From positions 3,180,501 through 3,244,500 of the forward strand of contig NZ_AP028156.1 of assembly GCF_033096465.1 (NCBI RefSeq): a stretch of DNA of 64,000 bases, written 5' to 3'. Of the stretch, positions 47,818 to 55,660 are shown piece after piece; position 1 is the first letter of the stretch; each line of letters opens with the position of its first letter. The position numbers were made by a program, and so were the translations under genes. The DNA is from Blautia luti. GTDB lineage: Bacteria; Bacillota; Clostridia; Lachnospirales; Lachnospiraceae. The notes under the pieces were generated by a model that did not search any database, was not told where the DNA came from, and saw only the letters and a program-made list of their open reading frames with translations.

Positions 47818-49481
47818 CTTCCGCCTCTCTTTCTGAAGACGATACAACTGATAAACCATTCGTTTTCATCTTCCTGCTGCACTTTTAATTCCGGTCTTTC
47901 TGACATGACTCCACGCAGATCCACCTCTGATACAATATGAACAGAGATCCGCAGAGCATCATCCATCTGTGATACACGGTAAAAAACAGATTGCATGATA
48001 TCAACCAATCGTTCCACAAGCCATTCAAAGGTGTCATAGCATTTTAGTATATCATCTGCATTCAGCTGCACATCCACATTTTCCACGTAGTAAGCAGCCC
48101 GGATCCTGCATAATTTTAAGCTGTCACAGGATTCTGCCAGACTTTGTCTGAGATCTTCCATTGTAAGCAGATTTCCATCTGATGCATATTGTGTCAGTAC
48201 CAGATTCTTTCTCCGCTTCAAATATGTGCCAACAACTACAATTTTACCGAGAATCCGATCATATTGTTCCCTTGATTCTGTCCGTTCCAGCTCATCCATA
48301 AACTGTGACAGCAATTCCAGCTGACCGGCGGTCTGATTCTGTATCATATTTAACAGACGGTTCTGTTCTTCTGTCTTTCTCCGCTCAGCCTCTTTCTGAT
48401 AAGCTTTCTGTAACAGACGGTTTCTGGCAGTCAGTTCCTCCTGCTGTTCCCGAATATCCTGATACTGATCCAGCAGTACCGAAATATCCTCTGACCAAAA
48501 CAAATGTCCTCCCCTTATAGGAATATGGTTGATCCGGATTCCCTGTTCCTGTACTGATGATCTGTCTATTATGATTTTACGCAGTTCAGACGACAGCTCC
48601 GGGAAATCGCCGGAATGATAATAGCGCTGAAAAGAATGATCCGTAATCTCTGCATCCAGTCCTCCGGAAGTCTGGAATAATTCAAAATATCGATTATTGG
48701 TCTGTATCAATCCACATAATATACATCCCTGAAAAATTGCTGCCATTAAAAGGCAGCACACTGCCGTCATATCCCCTGCAATAATTTTGATGAAAGGCAG
48801 GCGGAGTATATTTCCGATATTCCATCCCAGAAGCAATATTCCCGGAATCACCGGCAGCCAGAACTGTTTCTTTCCCGGAATTCTGCTTTTTCTGATCAGA
48901 ATAATTTCCATCCCTGTCAGACAGATCAAGATCCATCCCTGAATCACCATAAAAACAATGCCATAGCTGTAATCTTCATCCGAAAATGGGGGCTGTTTGA
49001 AAAAACGAAATACCAGCTGATGCAAATCATTTGTAAAAACACTTACGATCAATATCGCTGCCACAGTCAACAGAATTATAACCTTTCTGACCGTTTTCTC
49101 TTCCTCCTTTTCGCCCAAAAACATTGCTGCTGCCAAACCCAGAACCGGAATCAGAATCATTGGAATATAATATAGATACCAGCAGATATGTTCTCCAAGA
49201 GGATCATGAAGAATATGAAATTTCACTGTCCGCACAAAGAACCAGAATACCATCAGACAGCCAATTGCAGTCAGGCATCTGCGCGTTTTTCTATGTACTA
49301 CATGCTTTTCCAGATAAATCACCCAGGCACAGTACATTCCCAGATAAATACAGTTACGGCACTGATCTGCCAGATTTCTCATAAAAACATTTTCCGGTCT
49401 CGCCTGCCTGCAGAAATAAGCCAGCAACACACTTATCAAAATCACTCCATATGACAGAGCCCTCTTTTTACTGTATGTCAT
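47814..49481 (-). CDS. 7TM signalling protein, degenerate kinase-like C-terminus
   Basis: 555 residues. About seven helices span residues 10-265 (YGVILISVLLAYFC, CIYLGMYCAWVIYLEK, MILIPVLGLAAAMFLG, and others), the pattern of 7TM histidine-kinase sensors. The cytoplasmic part has a coiled coil (QEELTARNRLLQKAYQKEAE) followed by LLNMIQNQTAGQLELLSQFM where an H box would lie, but without His. No clear ATP-lid G boxes are visible. It may thus be a receptor or scaffold that modulates the next kinase. It overlaps that kinase by four bases. Confidence 0.75.
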   Translation of the reverse strand: MTYSKKRALSYGVILISVLLAYFCRQARPENVFMRNLADQCRNCIYLGMYCAWVIYLEKHVVHRKTRRCLTAIGCLMVFWFFVRTVKFHILHDPLGEHICWYLYYIPMILIPVLGLAAAMFLGEKEEEKTVRKVIILLTVAAILIVSVFTNDLHQLVFRFFKQPPFSDEDYSYGIVFMVIQGWILICLTGMEIILIRKSRIPGKKQFWLPVIPGILLLGWNIGNILRLPFIKIIAGDMTAVCCLLMAAIFQGCILCGLIQTNNRYFELFQTSGGLDAEITDHSFQRYYHSGDFPELSSELRKIIIDRSSVQEQGIRINHIPIRGGHLFWSEDISVLLDQYQDIREQQEELTARNRLLQKAYQKEAERRKTEEQNRLLNMIQNQTAGQLELLSQFMDELERTESREQYDRILGKIVVVGTYLKRRKNLVLTQYASDGNLLTMEDLRQSLAESCDSLKLCRIRAAYYVENVDVQLNADDILKCYDTFEWLVERLVDIMQSVFYRVSQMDDALRISVHIVSEVDLRGVMSERPELKVQQEDENEWFISCIVFRKRGGR

Positions 49482-49504
49482 GAAAATTCCTCTTTCATCG
49501 GAGC

Positions 49505-49571
49505 GGGTTTGAAAAATGCTTTACGCAAGATGTGCGTCACAATTTGCGGGAATGATTTTTCAAACACACCC
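49505..49571. repeat. Long imperfect hairpin upstream of the 7TM gene
   Basis: GGGTTTGAAAAAT pairs with ATTTTTCAAAC...CCC, and ACGCAA with TTTGCG further in, around GATGTGCGTCAC. It lies 24 bp before the 7TM start and could be a leader structure or the end of the upstream gene's transcript. Confidence 0.55.
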
Positions 49572-49698
49572 AACCTATTTTTGTAATAATTATACTATAA
49601 AGCACTATTTTATCATATAGTTTTCAGAAGAATCATCTATTTTCAGAGTTTTTATCACAAACAGAGTGAACAATCCTGTCCACTCTGTTTCCCATTGC

Positions 49699-50817
49699 TT
49701 AAAATGGTCTTGGCTGACCACAGTATTCACAAAACTTTCCGGTATTCTCTGCACCGCACTGGCATTTCCACGAACTGTTATTCTGTTGCATTCCTCCGGT
49801 CATGTTCGTTTCTGACATTCCCGTCTGCTGCATTCCTCCGTTCATGTTCATTCCGGACATTCCGGGCTGCATTCCTCCGTTCATGTTCATTCCCGGCATT
49901 CCAGACTGCATCCCTCCGTTCATATTCATTCCGGGCATCCCGGGCTGCATTCCCACATTCATGTTCATCCCGGGCATCCCAGACTGCATCCCTCCGTTCA
50001 TGTTCATCCCGGTCATTCCAGGCTGCATTCCCGCATTCATGTTCATTCCTGACATCCCGGGCTGCATTCCCGCATTCATATTCATCCCGGGCATCCCAGA
50101 CTGCATCCCTCCGTTCATGTTCATTCCCGGCATCCCAGGCTGCATTCCTCCGTTCATGTTCATTCCCGGCATTCCGGGCTGCATCCCTCCATTCATGTTC
50201 ATTCCTGGCATTCCGGGCTGCATTCCCGCTGCATTTGGTGTCAGTGCCGCAATAATCTGATAAGCGGTCTGCTCCACTTCCATCAGTTCTCTTCTTTTGT
50301 CACTGCTTATGGAGAAAGTATTCAGGCGAAAATCCATATCATCAAACCACTGAGTTCTCACTTTAATACGCATGGTATAATCAAATTCATATTTATATAC
50401 CGGAGGCTGATAACTTACAGTTTCTCCATCCTTTGTATATGTTTCCTCATGCTGCTGTTGATCTACATCAACTCTGCACTGTACAATGGCTGATAAAGGA
50501 ACTATGTCCGGGTTTTCATTGACATCCAGTTTCCGTGCAACAGTAAAATTCCCCTTATTATCATCAATAAAAACATTGTAATTTCTGGTATTGATCTGAC
50601 GGGTTATACAAAAGTCCATTACCGCTTTTTTGTTTTTTTCACGATATTCCAGCTGACGTTTGATATCCTCTACTGTACTGTGCCGCCGCTCCTCAAACCA
50701 TGGTGATAATTTTTTCGCACAATCCTTACACAGATTTCCGTCATCCAGTTTTCGATTTCCCAATAACCCAATTTTCTCTCCGCAGATGTCACAGATTTTC
50801 TTATCAAATAATCCCAT
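49699..50817 (-). CDS. DUF4428-type zinc-ribbon protein with Gly/Met repeats
   Basis: 372 residues. N-terminal zinc ribbon: CDICGEKIG, then CKDCAKKL (DUF4428-like). Residues about 60-195 form a beta-rich domain of SHOCT/PH-like look (CRVDVDQQQHEETYTKDG). Residues about 198-327 are ten 13-residue repeats of the type GMQPGMPGMNMNG, then one degenerate unit. The C-terminus is a second zinc ribbon, CQCGAENTGKFCEYCGQPRPF. No membrane helix. The Met content is very high. AAAAAAGGAGGATAGGGT precedes the ATG. The repeats may be a flexible linker or metal- or oxidant-sensitive; this is inference. Confidence 0.8.
   Translation of the reverse strand: MGLFDKKICDICGEKIGLLGNRKLDDGNLCKDCAKKLSPWFEERRHSTVEDIKRQLEYREKNKKAVMDFCITRQINTRNYNVFIDDNKGNFTVARKLDVNENPDIVPLSAIVQCRVDVDQQQHEETYTKDGETVSYQPPVYKYEFDYTMRIKVRTQWFDDMDFRLNTFSISSDKRRELMEVEQTAYQIIAALTPNAAGMQPGMPGMNMNGGMQPGMPGMNMNGGMQPGMPGMNMNGGMQSGMPGMNMNAGMQPGMSGMNMNAGMQPGMTGMNMNGGMQSGMPGMNMNVGMQPGMPGMNMNGGMQSGMPGMNMNGGMQPGMSGMNMNGGMQQTGMSETNMTGGMQQNNSSWKCQCGAENTGKFCEYCGQPRPF
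49837..50226 (-). repeat. Ten tandem 39-bp coding repeats
   Basis: Each unit encodes GM(Q)(P/S)GM(P/S/T)GMNMN(G/A/V). All ten keep frame and length; a degenerate 14-codon copy follows. Tandem organisation without spacers rules out CRISPR. Confidence 0.95.
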
Positions 50818-50847
50818 ACCCTATCCTCCTTTTTTATCTGAAAACCC

Positions 50848-50878
50848 ATACTGCCGCCCCGGAATGGTGCGGCAGTAT
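50848..50878 (-). terminator. Hairpin between the secreted protein and zinc-ribbon genes
   Basis: ATACTGCCGC pairs perfectly with GCGGCAGTAT around an 11-base loop, seven bases after the 50885 stop. The following GGGTTTTC has only four T, so it may be leaky and allow cotranscription. Confidence 0.65.
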
Positions 50879-50884
50879 TTTACC

Positions 50885-51718
50885 TTATTCTGTAACAACT
50901 ATTTTTTCAAAATATGTCTTTACGGAAAAATCATCTTCACCGGTTTCAGCATCGTCTGCTTCTTCGCCGTCATCAGATTCCTCTGCATCGTCTTCTGCTA
51001 TCAAACACAGTTTTCCATCATCCAGTAAATTGAACTTCATATTATCAAGACTGAAAAACATAGTTCCTGCCTCATCCTCTGTTACAGCCTTTAATACCAG
51101 TGCGTTTCCTTCCACGTCGCCCTGAAGTTCTACTTTTGTCTCTTCTCCGCTCTCTATTAAGATAATTTCAGCCTTTCCGTCTTCCACAGACATACTCATT
51201 TCAAATCCTGTAAAGTCAGCATTAACCGGCATCTGCATTCCAAATGCTTCCATCAGAGTACAGCTCCATTCTCCTTCAAAATCCTTCATAGTTGGATTTT
51301 CTACCGGTTTGCCCGGTACATAAGGCTCATACTCTTCCTTTTCCTGACTCAGGATCATTGTCGTTCCATCTGCTGTTAAGGTTATCTTACCGTCCTTGTA
51401 CTCACATTCTTCTGTCTGATCATTATGAGTCATCAGAATTTTATCATTTTCTATTTTCCACTCTGATTCATCTACTTCAGGCTCTTCCCCATAAACAGAA
51501 CTTGTTGTTTCCATTTTACCGTCTTCTTTAATGTCCACGGTCACTTCCATTCCCATTGCCCCCGGATGAAAGGATGCACCTTCGCCCATAGAAAGCTCAT
51601 TTACATACCAGGTTCCAATAACATCCTTTTCTTCAAGGGCATAAACACTTACGCTCATAAAGCCTGCCATTAAGACTCCTACTGTTCCTGCCATCCACAA
51701 CCTCATTTTTTTACTCAT
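50885..51718 (-). CDS. Secreted two-module beta protein, lipocalin-like
   Basis: 277 residues. The signal peptide (SKKMRLWMAGTVGVLMAGFM) ends near SVYA|LEE with no lipobox. Two similar modules follow: EKDVIGTWYVNELSMGEG (about residues 28-128) and MKDFEGEWSCTLMEAFGMQ (about 143-255). Both start with GxW and alternate charged strands as in lipocalin-like domains. The tail is very acidic (AEESDDGEEADDAETGEDD) before VKTYFEKIVVTE. GAAAGGAGATGTTTGT precedes the ATG. Ligand unknown. It is the first gene of the block running to 41081. Confidence 0.7.
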   Translation of the reverse strand: MSKKMRLWMAGTVGVLMAGFMSVSVYALEEKDVIGTWYVNELSMGEGASFHPGAMGMEVTVDIKEDGKMETTSSVYGEEPEVDESEWKIENDKILMTHNDQTEECEYKDGKITLTADGTTMILSQEKEEYEPYVPGKPVENPTMKDFEGEWSCTLMEAFGMQMPVNADFTGFEMSMSVEDGKAEIILIESGEETKVELQGDVEGNALVLKAVTEDEAGTMFFSLDNMKFNLLDDGKLCLIAEDDAEESDDGEEADDAETGEDDFSVKTYFEKIVVTE

Positions 51719-51871
51719 ACAAACATCTCCTTTCTTTTTTAATGTACTCCTCGGACTCTTTTTTACTTAATTTTGTGAGAAGATTTTTTGTTTATCTACA
51801 TTATACGTGAACGCTCAGATATTTACACTAGCACTTCTGACAGTATGCATGTAATTTTTTGGATAAATTAA

Positions 51872-51908
51872 AACCTGCTGAAAAGTTTTTAACTTTTCTC
51901 AGCAGGTT
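51872..51908 (-). terminator. Terminator overlapping the end of the hybrid kinase gene
   Basis: AACCTGCTGA-GAAAAGTT pairs with AACTTTT-CAGCAGGTT on the minus strand and is followed by TTAATTT. The left arm encodes the last residues (NEPAEKS) of the kinase. Confidence 0.88.
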
Positions 51909-54510
51909 CATTAAAATACTTTCTGTTTTGGCGCATTCTCTCCAGATTTTCCAGAATTATATCTGCGCTGATTGGTTTGGCAATATGAGCGTTCATACCC
52001 GCCTTGATTGCCTTTTTACGGTCTTCTTCAAAAGCATTGGCAGTCATCGCAATGATTGGTATATTTGCGCATTTCGGATCATTCAATGTACGGATTTCCC
52101 GGGTTGCGGTGTATCCATCCATCTTCGGCATCTGAATATCCATGAAGATCAGATCATATTTTCTGCCTTCTACAGATGACATGATATTCACAGCATCTGT
52201 ACCATCCTCAACGCAATCCACATCCAGACCAATTTCCTCCATGATCGCTGTTGCGATCTCCCGGTTCAGCTCATTATCCTCTACAAGAAGAACTTTCTTC
52301 CCTTCATAACGCCTCTGGATTTCTGCCCGGATTTTCTGCTTCTCATTCTTAAGGGGCTCTCTTTGCTCCGGATCAGGTTCCTCCTTCACAGTCGTCCCTG
52401 ATATTTCACATTCAAGCATAACCGTAAACTCCGTTCCCCTTCCAACTTCGCTTTCAACCTGAATCGTACCGCCCAGCATATCCACAATGTTTTTGGTAAT
52501 TGCCATTCCGAGACCGGTTCCTCCTATTCCATTCTCCGTAACGGTATGTTCTCTTGTAAATGAGTCAAACACCTGCTCCCTGAACTCCGGCGACATCCCG
52601 ATTCCATTATCCTTCACACTGAATACCACTGTTGTACATCCGTCTCTTCTGCATGGTTTCTCAGAAACACGAATGTTAACCGTACCCCCAACCGGTGTAA
52701 ATTTCACAGCATTACTGCTGATATTCAAAAGCACCTGCGTCAGGCGCAACTTGTCGGTAATAATATCTTCATGGAGTACATCCTGTGTATCAATATACAG
52801 CTCCTGCTGTTTAGAATGTACAGATTCCTGTATAATTGTTTTTAAGTCATGCAGGATATCCGGCAGGTGTACAACTGTATATTCAATCCGTACGGAACCG
52901 TTCTCGATTCTGCTCATATCCAGCACATCATTGATCAGGCTGAGCAGATGCTGACCGGATATATGGATCTTTTTCAGATAATCCAGAACAAGCTCCTTAT
53001 TGTCGATATGTGCTGTCGCAAGCGCAGTAAATCCAATGACCGCATTCATCGGCGTGCGGATATCATGAGACATATTATTCAGAAACACAGTTTTCGCCCT
53101 GTTCGCATGTTCTGCAGCCGCAAGTGCATTTCTCAGATTCCTATCTTGCGCAATCTCACGTTCTTTTTCTTCTGTCACATCACGATTCGCAACCAGAACT
53201 GTACACAGTTTCCCATCTTTATCATATCCCTGTGGCACAATGATCATTGTCATCCATCTTTCATCCACTGTCCGGGCTGTAAAACTCAGCGTTTCACGTT
53301 CTTCCAGACGCTTTGCCACCGTACTTATATCGACAAATTTCCAATATGCCTCCTGAAATGGCTCTGCAATCACCTGCCTTATAAGTTCTTCCTGATGCGC
53401 TTTGGAAAGCACATCCCCTTTCTGATCCGGCTTCACATTCTCTGAAGATTTCAGGATTTCGATTTCCTCTGTTTTTAGATTCACAAGAGAGATAGAGGAA
53501 TATGCATGCCCCAGTGCATTAATCACCCGAAGTCTTTTCTGGTCCTGAAGGATACTTCTCTTTTCTGTTCTGCTCCTGCTCACTCGGTAAAGTAAGAAAA
53601 GAAGCAGCGCAAGCAGCACATAAATCACACATATAATATTTCGTGTGATGTACACCTGACTTTCCGGGAAAAAGATATATGCATCGTAGTCTTTGATCTT
53701 CTCCCGACGTCCGAACCAGTTTCCTGTCTCTGAACGAAGATGGACAATTCCATTCTCATCTGCCTCAAATTTATTTTTATACTGGCTTTTTGCTTCTTCT
53801 ATAGAGCGGGCAGTCAGCTCCTGTCTGTTTGTACTGACAACCTTATCATCATCACAGATCACAACACTTCCATTCATCTCAAAAGGAAAGTCAGGAAATA
53901 ACGATGCCATCGTCAGATCTCCGTTAAGCTCATTTACTTCCTCCTTCTGCGCATATGTGATCAGGATACCTGCTGCATCCTGTCTTGCCACTGCCGCAAA
54001 ATCATAGATCTTCCCTTTATTTCTCAGACGAGTGGTATAAGTCTTTTCCGGATGCTCTGCAATATCACGTACATAATCACTTTTGATCAGCTTCTGCCAC
54101 AGCGACATAGTATCTCCATCTTTTGCACTCTGTTCTGTCACCTTCAGATTCTGATCCAGTACAAGGATTCCTGTCAGGCGCTGTTCCCCGGCATATTCGT
54201 CCAGCATTTCTGTACTGAGATTTCCTTCCTGTTCTATGACTCTGCTTAATTCTGTTGTTTTGTCCAAAAGACGTACCAGGCTTTTCACCTGATCATTGGT
54301 GTTATAAATCTCATAACTTTCAATTCGGTTTTTTACAAAATCAAAGGTCTCATCCAGAGTACTGTTCAGCTTGCTATTATCTCTCGCTGTCAGCAGAAGA
54401 AAAGTCAGTATTCCGGAAAAAATCAGAATAAACACAAGCAAACACACATTTCTGTCGACCCTCTTTTTCTTCTGTTTCTGCGGTATCTGCCCTCTTATCT
54501 GTCTACTCAT
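51889..54510 (-). CDS. Membrane hybrid sensor kinase-receiver
   Basis: 873 residues. Membrane helices at about 21-41 and 291-309 enclose an external sensor region of about 245 residues. A PAS-like segment precedes the kinase core: His482 in FLNNMSHDIRTPMNAVIGF, N box LLNISSNAVKFTP, G1 SVKDNGIGMS, G2 GIGGTGLGMAI. A receiver domain follows with Asp791 in LIFMDIQMPKMDGY. No separate HPt is nearby, so phosphotransfer partners are elsewhere. Its ATG overlaps the stop of the upstream binding lipoprotein gene by four bases, so the two proteins are made together and the lipoprotein probably presents ligand to the sensor. Confidence 0.93.
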   Translation of the reverse strand: MSRQIRGQIPQKQKKKRVDRNVCLLVFILIFSGILTFLLLTARDNSKLNSTLDETFDFVKNRIESYEIYNTNDQVKSLVRLLDKTTELSRVIEQEGNLSTEMLDEYAGEQRLTGILVLDQNLKVTEQSAKDGDTMSLWQKLIKSDYVRDIAEHPEKTYTTRLRNKGKIYDFAAVARQDAAGILITYAQKEEVNELNGDLTMASLFPDFPFEMNGSVVICDDDKVVSTNRQELTARSIEEAKSQYKNKFEADENGIVHLRSETGNWFGRREKIKDYDAYIFFPESQVYITRNIICVIYVLLALLLFLLYRVSRSRTEKRSILQDQKRLRVINALGHAYSSISLVNLKTEEIEILKSSENVKPDQKGDVLSKAHQEELIRQVIAEPFQEAYWKFVDISTVAKRLEERETLSFTARTVDERWMTMIIVPQGYDKDGKLCTVLVANRDVTEEKEREIAQDRNLRNALAAAEHANRAKTVFLNNMSHDIRTPMNAVIGFTALATAHIDNKELVLDYLKKIHISGQHLLSLINDVLDMSRIENGSVRIEYTVVHLPDILHDLKTIIQESVHSKQQELYIDTQDVLHEDIITDKLRLTQVLLNISSNAVKFTPVGGTVNIRVSEKPCRRDGCTTVVFSVKDNGIGMSPEFREQVFDSFTREHTVTENGIGGTGLGMAITKNIVDMLGGTIQVESEVGRGTEFTVMLECEISGTTVKEEPDPEQREPLKNEKQKIRAEIQRRYEGKKVLLVEDNELNREIATAIMEEIGLDVDCVEDGTDAVNIMSSVEGRKYDLIFMDIQMPKMDGYTATREIRTLNDPKCANIPIIAMTANAFEEDRKKAIKAGMNAHIAKPISADIILENLERMRQNRKYFNEPAEKS

Positions 54511-55346
54511 TTACTTTCTCCTCCCGGCAGAGTTTCGTACGCATCCAATCCGTATTTTGTAACTATTTTTTCTGTAATCCCTTCACTTTGCATCTCTGTA
54601 AGCGTTTCTGTAAGCTCTTCTGCCAATTCTTCGTGAGTTCCTTTTTTGAAAGCAATTCCAAGTTCTGATTTATAAGGACTTTCCTCCAGCATACGGTAAG
54701 CGCCCTTGCCATCCTGTATCAGACTGCCAAGCATTGCCTCATGTCCCGCAATCGCATCTGCATAATTTTTTCTAAGTGCAGCATAAAGCTCATTCGGCGA
54801 AGAAAAACAGTTCACCTGTTCTGCCTGCGGAAGATCTGATTCTATATTATGAAGAAAGAGATCTTCTGCTTTTGTGGTCGCCTGAACTGCAATCCTCTTC
54901 CCTTTCAGATCCTGAAGTGTCCGGATTTCACTCTCGGCTCTTACAACCACCATCTGACGACTGTACATATACGGTCCTGCCCACTGATATTTGTTTTCTC
55001 TTTCATTCCTGGAATAGCAGCTCCACAGACAGTCTATTGTTCCATCTGACAAAAGTTTCTCTTTATCTTCCCAGACAACCTTCTCAAATTCAGGCTGATA
55101 ACCCAGCCTCTGAAAGGCTTCCTCTGCAAGTTCCACATCAATGCCTTTATACTCGCCATCACTCGTCTGATAGCTGTAAGGTTCAAAATAATCTATTCCG
55201 ATAACAATCTCCGGCAGTTCACTGTCCGATGTTTTCTCTTTCTTTATTCCACATCCTCCCGGTATAAGGCTGCCTGCCAGAAGAAGTGCTGCAATACAAA
55301 TTCTTTTTCTGCGGGTATGGGAGTCATTCTTTCGATTTTTTCTCAT
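54507..55346 (-). CDS. Amino-acid-type binding lipoprotein (SBP_bac_3), coupled to the hybrid kinase
   Basis: 279 residues. Lipobox IPGGC with Cys32. The SBP_bac_3 fold shows IVIGIDYFEPYSYQTSDGEY with KGIDVELAEEAFQRLGYQ, DCLWSCYSRNEREN, and LQDLKGKRIAVQATTKAEDL. Such proteins usually serve polar amino-acid ABC importers, but here no permease or ATPase is present. Overlap with the kinase gene by four bases points to a role as the kinase's external ligand sensor. GGAAAGGAACTGGAT precedes the ATG. Confidence 0.9.
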   Translation of the reverse strand: MRKNRKNDSHTRRKRICIAALLLAGSLIPGGCGIKKEKTSDSELPEIVIGIDYFEPYSYQTSDGEYKGIDVELAEEAFQRLGYQPEFEKVVWEDKEKLLSDGTIDCLWSCYSRNERENKYQWAGPYMYSRQMVVVRAESEIRTLQDLKGKRIAVQATTKAEDLFLHNIESDLPQAEQVNCFSSPNELYAALRKNYADAIAGHEAMLGSLIQDGKGAYRMLEESPYKSELGIAFKKGTHEELAEELTETLTEMQSEGITEKIVTKYGLDAYETLPGGESK

Positions 55347-55455
55347 ATCCAGTTCCTTTCCATTTATTACTGTTTCATAACCTGCGTGTCAGTGACCTTG
55401 CTTTCCCAATTAAAACAGAGGGCTTATCCAATTCGGGTAAACATCAAAACGGTGC

Positions 55456-55496
55456 AAAAAAAGTTCCACGTAAAAAACTTTTACAGGAACTTTTTT
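55456..55496 (-). terminator. Terminator after the large soluble hybrid kinase
   Basis: AAAAAAGTTCC pairs with GGAACTTTTTT around an 18-base loop. It is symmetric and works in principle on both strands; the minus-strand kinase gene at 55661 is the natural client. The rest of 55347-55660 has no gene. Confidence 0.75.
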
Positions 55497-55660
55497 CATA
55501 AACATCTCAGGTTTTTGGCTGATCTGCCTATAAATCTGCCAACAAAACTTCTGATACATATTATACATTTCATATACTTTCATGTCTACAATTATTTACT
55601 GCTATGAAGTATAAAGTACACCTCGTATTACTGTTCACTCCGTTCTCAGTAACAAATAAG

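Noticed and set aside
49837..50226. Possible CRISPR array
   Set aside because: The 39-bp units are directly tandem, without spacers, and encode in-frame Gly/Met repeats.
49802..50260. Plus-strand frame of repeated FMFIPGIPGCIPP units
   Set aside because: It is the reverse complement of the 39-bp repeats in the zinc-ribbon gene; repeats keep any frame open.
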